Part shown: one piece after another, positions 60,224-64,000 of the stretch | How positions within the stretch are numbered: position 1 is the stretch's first letter | How the letters are laid out: each line of letters begins with the position of its first letter | Assembly (NCBI GenBank): GCA_016197205.1 | Contig: JACPWG010000104.1 | Span: 62,001 to 126,000 of the forward strand | Source of the DNA: Planctomycetota bacterium | GTDB lineage: Bacteria; Planctomycetota; MHYJ01; WSZJ01; JACPWG01 | DNA: 64,000 bases | Direction of reading: 5' to 3' | The notes under the pieces: model-generated | What the model saw: the letters and a program-made list of their open reading frames with translations, nothing else | Database searches by the model: none | Told to the model about the DNA's origin: nothing | Position numbers and translations under genes: made by a program

Positions 60224-61224
60224 CCGAGGATCTCCGCCAAGAGGGCCTTCTGCACGTGGAGGCGATTTTCCGCCTCGACGTAGAGGAGGGAACGCGGGCC
60301 GTCGGCGACCGCATCCGTGACCTTCACGTTGCGGCGCATCGGAAGGCAATGGCTGAAGTACGCGTTGTTCGTCCGGGCCATCTTGGTCTCATCCACGATG
60401 AAGTGCCGCAAGGGCTCGCGGATCTTCCGTTCTTCTTCCCAGTTGCCGTAGTAGTTCAGGTTTCCCCAGCTCTTGGCGTACACGAAATCGGCCCCGGCGT
60501 ACGCGGACTCAATCTGGTCGGTCACCGTGAGCCGGGCGCCTGAGCTGCGGACGTTCTCCCGGACCTGGTCCATGAACATCGGGTCGAGATCGTAGCCGGG
60601 CGGGCGCAGGATCGTGAGGTTCATGCCGAACCGGCTCGAGATGAGGGCCGCGGAGTTCGCCACGGCGGTGTTCAGGCCCTTCGGGTGCCAGGTCCACGTC
60701 AGCAGGAAATTTTTTTTCGCGGGCTCGCCCAGCTTCTCGCGAATCGCGAGCATGAGGGCAAGCTCCTGGCACGGGTGCACGATGGTCTCCATGTTGAGCA
60801 CGGGGCGGGAGGCCCAGCGAACGAAGGCCCGGAGGACCCGGTCCTGCTTGTCCTCGTTCCAGTCCTGGAACTTCGGGAAGCTCCGGACGGCGATCGCGTC
60901 GAAATAGCGGGAGAGGACGTTGGCGGCCTCCTGGATGTGTTCCTCGGCCTCGCCGTCCATCACGACGCCGGGGCGCGCCTCCATGGGCCAGGCGTCGCGG
61001 CCGGGAGCGAGGGCGATCGCATGGCCGCCGAGCTGGACCATGCCAAGTTCGAAGGAGCTGCGGGTGCGCAGCGAAGGATTGAAGAAGAGCATGGCCAGGG
61101 ACTTGCCGGCGAGCGGCTTGCCGTGCTCGCGCCGTTTCATGCGGGCGGCGGACTCGAGCACCTGCTCGAGCTCCTCGAGACTCCAGTCCTGGGTCGAGAG
61201 AAAGTTTCGATTCCGCAAGCTCAT
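60220..61224 (-). CDS. argF': N-acetylornithine carbamoyltransferase
   Basis: The 334-residue enzyme has F-F-N-P-S-L-R-T-R-S-S-F-E-L in place of the ornithine-transcarbamylase S-T-R-T-R loop, and D-A-W-P-M-E82, where a glutamate favours acetylornithine over succinylornithine, as in Xanthomonas. H-P-C-Q-E and F-S-H-C-L-P-M-R-R-N are also present. It makes N-acetylcitrulline, so a later deacetylation is needed before ArgG. The M-S-L-R-N start at 61224 follows a GGAG. Together with argG it indicates the acetylated-intermediate arginine pathway; the deacetylase gene is not in the window. Confidence 0.88.
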   Translation of the reverse strand: MSLRNRNFLSTQDWSLEELEQVLESAARMKRREHGKPLAGKSLAMLFFNPSLRTRSSFELGMVQLGGHAIALAPGRDAWPMEARPGVVMDGEAEEHIQEAANVLSRYFDAIAVRSFPKFQDWNEDKQDRVLRAFVRWASRPVLNMETIVHPCQELALMLAIREKLGEPAKKNFLLTWTWHPKGLNTAVANSAALISSRFGMNLTILRPPGYDLDPMFMDQVRENVRSSGARLTVTDQIESAYAGADFVYAKSWGNLNYYGNWEEERKIREPLRHFIVDETKMARTNNAYFSHCLPMRRNVKVTDAVADGPRSLLYVEAENRLHVQKALLAEILG

Positions 61225-61353
61225 GGGCTGGGCTCCAGGAAGTAGGGTTTCGAGGTGGAGCAAAAGGGTAGCGGCGGCGCCGGGGCAATGCAAGGATTTC
61301 TTCGCGCGGTCCGCCCCGCGCGCGGCGACGCGGCGGCGGCCGGCGCATTCCGC

Positions 61354-61383
61354 TTGACACCCGACCGGGCTTCTTGCTACTAA
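61354..61383 (+). promoter_or_regulatory. Candidate promoter of the small membrane protein genes
   Basis: TTGACA (61354-61359) and TACTAA (61378-61383) are separated by 18 bases. The GTG at 61419 follows 35 bases downstream. Confidence 0.5.
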
Positions 61384-61418
61384 GCGGGGCCACAGGCAGT
61401 CCTCGCTCGGAGAATCCC

Positions 61419-62006
61419 GTGCAGAACATCGTCACCCTCGGGGTGATCATCACCGTCGCTCTCGCCGCCGTCATGTTCTACATCAACGGCTTGGGCAGCG
61501 CGATCCGCGCCCAGACGAAGGAGGGGTGGGAGTACGCGGCGGCGAAGATGGGCTGCAACTATTTCCCCGGCTTTTTTCTGACCACGCCCCGGATCGGCGG
61601 CAAGTACCGGATCTACGGCGTCGACATCCGGTCGGTCCTCCTCGGCTACGCGGGCACGTCCGCCCACACCGTGATCCAGCTCACGATCCAGGAGGCGCGA
61701 AGCTACCGGGTGATGGCCGGCGCGTCCGAAAAGGCCGGCCGTCCCGCGGGCCTGGAGGACATGGGGTACAGCCTGAAGGGCTTCCACGGGCTCCTCTATG
61801 CGAAGGGCATCTCGGACAGGGCCCTGCCCAAGCTCGTGCCGGAGAACTGGCTCCAGGCCCTGCTGCCCGGGGAGGAGGACTCCCTCTGGGTCGAGGGAAA
61901 GAACATCCGGCTGCGCTTGGGTCGCCTGGTCACGGACGGTCCCGAGCTGCACGCCCTGGTGCAGAAGCTCGCCGAGTACAGCAAGCTCGTGGAACGCATG
62001 CCCTGA
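61419..62006 (+). CDS. Small membrane-anchored protein, unrecognised
   Basis: The 195-residue protein has an N-terminal membrane helix (I-V-T-L-G-V-I-I-T-V-A-L-A-A-V-M-F) and a mixed domain with F-L-T-T-P-R-I-G-G-K-Y-R-I-Y-G-V-D near residue 60. GGAG precedes the GTG start. The upstream frame to 61374 adds residues that interrupt the helix placement. It overlaps the next gene (TGATG) and is co-translated with it. No family is recognised. Confidence 0.65.
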   Translation: MQNIVTLGVIITVALAAVMFYINGLGSAIRAQTKEGWEYAAAKMGCNYFPGFFLTTPRIGGKYRIYGVDIRSVLLGYAGTSAHTVIQLTIQEARSYRVMAGASEKAGRPAGLEDMGYSLKGFHGLLYAKGISDRALPKLVPENWLQALLPGEEDSLWVEGKNIRLRLGRLVTDGPELHALVQKLAEYSKLVERMP

Positions 62007-62995
62007 TGCAGGCCGAACCCGCGCCGGCCGCTGGGCCGTTCTCCCCAGCGCCTCCGGACTCGCCCGCGGCCACGCCCAAGGGCACGACTCACGGCTCGCC
62101 GCCGCTTCCTCCCACGTCTCCGTCAGCGCAGTCGCCGCAGTGCCCGCCGCCGCCCCGTCGCCTCTGGCGAAGCGGCCTCTCCGAGCTCTGGGAGGCCGGA
62201 CCCGGCGAGTGCCTCCTCCGCACGAACGGCGCGCGCGACGTGCTTTCGTTCGTGGGCGGGCTCGGCTTTCTCGCGCTGGCGCTCTTTTGCCTCTGGCTCG
62301 GGCTCTCCCCGCTCGAGCCCCGGCGGGCGGCCTGCGCCCTGCCCTTCGCCCTCTTCCTGCTCTTCCTCGCCTCCCCCCTCCAACTCGCGCGGCGACGCTG
62401 GCGCGGACGGCCCGTCGCCGGCATCCTGGCGTCGCGCGGTCTCCTCCGCCTGTACCTCATCAGCCCGACGCCGGCCCGCGACGCGGATGCCCATTTCGAC
62501 CTGCCGCTCTCCGCCACCCGCCGCATCCTTGCCCTCGATAATTTTCCGCCGGACGGGGAGCGGAGGCCGAGCCGGTGGATCCCGAACTGCTGGGTCGCCG
62601 TGGAAAGCGAGGCGGGCCAGATGCTGCGCCTGGGCTTCGCCGAGGAACGCGCGCCGATCGAGGACCTGGCCGCCCGGCTCGAAGCCGCGCGACCGAGCTC
62701 TCCGCCGTGCCGTGCCCTCCGCCTGCCGCCGGAAGCGCAACCCCGGGACCTCACGGAGCGGCTTGCGCGAGTCGGGCTCGAGTGCTCGCTCCTGCCCATG
62801 CGCCGGTGCCTTTCCACCCCCCACACCATGGACTTCCTGCGCGCGACCTGGCTCGCCCCGGACGGGACTCGCGTGGAATACCTGAAATGGCCGACCGAGG
62901 ACCCGTTCGTGGTCGTGAGTGGCGCGGGGATCGGGCGCGTGATCGAAGCTCTGGAGATGAGCGGCCGGCGGCGCGAAACGGAACCGCGACCGTGA
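62006..62995 (+). CDS. Membrane protein with two central helices, unrecognised
   Basis: The 329-residue protein has a Pro-rich N-terminus, two membrane helices at about 82-100 and 112-126, and a soluble C-terminus. It overlaps the preceding gene and may form a complex with its product. The final residues and the stop come from a repeat element (62980-63003), so the original C-terminus may have been longer or shorter. No family is recognised. Confidence 0.65.
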   Translation: MQAEPAPAAGPFSPAPPDSPAATPKGTTHGSPPLPPTSPSAQSPQCPPPPRRLWRSGLSELWEAGPGECLLRTNGARDVLSFVGGLGFLALALFCLWLGLSPLEPRRAACALPFALFLLFLASPLQLARRRWRGRPVAGILASRGLLRLYLISPTPARDADAHFDLPLSATRRILALDNFPPDGERRPSRWIPNCWVAVESEAGQMLRLGFAEERAPIEDLAARLEAARPSSPPCRALRLPPEAQPRDLTERLARVGLECSLLPMRRCLSTPHTMDFLRATWLAPDGTRVEYLKWPTEDPFVVVSGAGIGRVIEALEMSGRRRETEPRP

Positions 62996-63164
62996 GGGAG
63001 CGGCCTCGGTGCATCCGGCCGCTTCCCCCTGTTCGACGTTCAGTACCGATGTGCGACGGCTGGGCCGGCTCTCCGCCGGACGTCTGGCCGTCGATCGGCG
63101 CCGAAATCGGCCGCAAGGGAACTGAAGGACGCGCTGAGACCGCTCCCTCACGGTCGCGGTTCCG
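62980..63164. repeat. Inverted pair of a dispersed repeat
   Basis: GGAACCGCGACCGTGAGGGA starting at 62980 is the reverse complement of part of the repeat at 63115-63164, which nearly equals that at 54447-54495. The left copy contains the stop codon of the preceding gene. Confidence 0.7.
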
Positions 63165-63190
63165 TAGGGTGCGGTCTACCAGCCGGCCCC

Positions 63191-64000
63191 TCAACACACC
63201 ACCTTGATCGCCTTCGGATACAGCTCGAACGTCGCGGGCAATACCCCCGGCTGCTCGCCGTCGGCGTCGATCATCACCTGTTCGTCCGACTCGGCGAAGA
63301 CCTTCTTCCCGTGCACGTACTCCACCTTGTCGTGGTTCACGTGCTCCCCTTTGTAGATCGTCTTGAAATTCTTGAAGGCCTCCAGCGCGCTCATCTGGTC
63401 GATGATCACGATGTCGAATTTCCCGTCGTCCGGCTTCGCCAGCGGCGCGACGTGCATCCCGCCCCCGAAATACTGCCCGTTCGCGATCGCCACGCAGTTG
63501 ATCGTCCGCTCGAACGCCGGCCCGTCGTCGATCGAGATGCGCACCTTCTTGTTCTTGTAGGAGAGCAGGCTCAGCGCCGACCCGAGAAAAAAAGATACCG
63601 TCCCCCCGAACATCTTCGTCGTGCCGTTGACCCGCGCGACGGTCTCCCCGCCGACGCCGAAGTCCGCGATGTTCAGGAAAAACTTCGAGACGTCCACGCC
63701 GCGCGCCGTCTTGCACGAGTATTTCCCGAGGTCAAGCGCCCGCTTCTTCCCCGTGGCCAGGCGCGCCGCGGCCTCCCGGAAATCGGCCGGGATGCCGAGC
63801 GTCTTCACGAAGTCCTTCCCCGTCCCCATCGGGATGATCCCGAGGGCCGCGTCCGCGGCGACCGGCTGGTCCTGCTCGAAGAAGCCGTTCGCCACCTCCC
63901 CGGTCGTCCCGTCCCCGCCGACCGCGATGATCAGGTCGAAACCGTCCTGGAGCGCGCGACGCGTCAGGAGCGTAGCGATGTCAGGCCCGGAGGTGAACTC
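63191..64000 (-). CDS. Diacylglycerol/lipid kinase family protein, N-terminus cut by window end
   Basis: The frame is open to the end of the window and the start lies beyond it. The visible part has the DAGK catalytic motif V-G-G-D-G-T-T-G-E-V-A-N-G, then G-I-I-P-M-G-T-G-K-D-F and the beta-rich C-terminal half typical of YegS/BmrU-type lipid kinases (A-N-G-Q-Y-F-G-G-G, D-A-D-G-E). It would phosphorylate diacylglycerol or a related lipid. The C-terminus is complete at 63191. The substrate cannot be named. Confidence 0.88.
   Translation of the reverse strand, partial: EFTSGPDIATLLTRRALQDGFDLIIAVGGDGTTGEVANGFFEQDQPVAADAALGIIPMGTGKDFVKTLGIPADFREAAARLATGKKRALDLGKYSCKTARGVDVSKFFLNIADFGVGGETVARVNGTTKMFGGTVSFFLGSALSLLSYKNKKVRISIDDGPAFERTINCVAIANGQYFGGGMHVAPLAKPDDGKFDIVIIDQMSALEAFKNFKTIYKGEHVNHDKVEYVHGKKVFAESDEQVMIDADGEQPGVLPATFELYPKAIKVVC

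Noticed and set aside
8..64000. Long frames on the opposite strand of most genes
   Set aside because: They are Arg/Pro/Ala-rich shadows that arise in GC-rich coding sequence and lack ribosome-binding sites and recognisable domains.

Overview
The window is very GC-rich and gene-dense, and most likely belongs to a member of the Planctomycetota or a close, mostly uncultured relative. This rests on gene content, not on a marker-gene match. The signals are several very long Ser/Thr kinases fused to FG-GAP/PQQ-like, PEGA, TPR and PDZ modules, two groEL copies around one groES, a DUF4058 protein, and many intergenic palindromic repeats. No rRNA or tRNA gene was found, and most genes lack a recognisable intrinsic terminator.

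Layout. 1-6.4 kb: the end of a TPR protein built on an exact 46-residue repeat, an ATPase_2/DUF234 AAA protein with what looks like a leaderless promoter, a DUF4058 protein, a response regulator fused to a deoxyribosyltransferase/TIR-like domain, and a hicBA module whose toxin is frameshifted. 6.6-11.9 kb: a 1750-residue kinase with a 16-unit propeller region. 12.7-22.2 kb: a phosphate-starvation locus (Porin_O_P porin, pstS, pstC, pstA, two pstB genes, phoU, phoB-like, phoR-like) with candidate PHO boxes before the porin and pstS. 22.2-25.8 kb: a DRB0094-type RNA ligase, two integral membrane proteins and an FmdB zinc ribbon. 26.3-32.1 kb: a chaperone run on the minus strand, transcribed groEL2-groES-groEL1-dnaJ-grpE. 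32.3-37.0 kb: a dihaem cytochrome c, a 1.5 kb non-coding stretch with a strong promoter and a structured, terminator-like end (a candidate RNA gene) plus nested repeats, then an unrecognised membrane-anchored protein. 37.4-43.1 kb: type IV pilus/type II secretion genes (MshEN protein, PilB, PilC, PilS-like kinase) behind a consensus promoter. 43.3-46.8 kb: tldD and tldE/pmbA. 47.1-48.8 kb: a methyltransferase translationally coupled to a 2OG-Fe(II) oxygenase. 49.0-58.6 kb: a 1754-residue kinase, a predicted pseudokinase and two unrecognised proteins. 59.0-61.2 kb: an N-acetylornithine carbamoyltransferase and argG, coupled. 61.4-64.0 kb: two small membrane proteins and a diacylglycerol-kinase-like enzyme cut by the window end.

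How the genes relate. The phosphate locus reads as one regulon: outer-membrane uptake, a high-affinity ABC importer and its own two-component control. Its two ATPases are degenerate at complementary sites, which suggests an obligate heterodimer with a single canonical ATP site. The chaperone run lacks dnaK. The arginine pair points to the acetylated-ornithine route. Between genes the DNA is full of short inverted-repeat elements, several inserted in one another, and at two gene ends the repeat itself supplies the stop codon.
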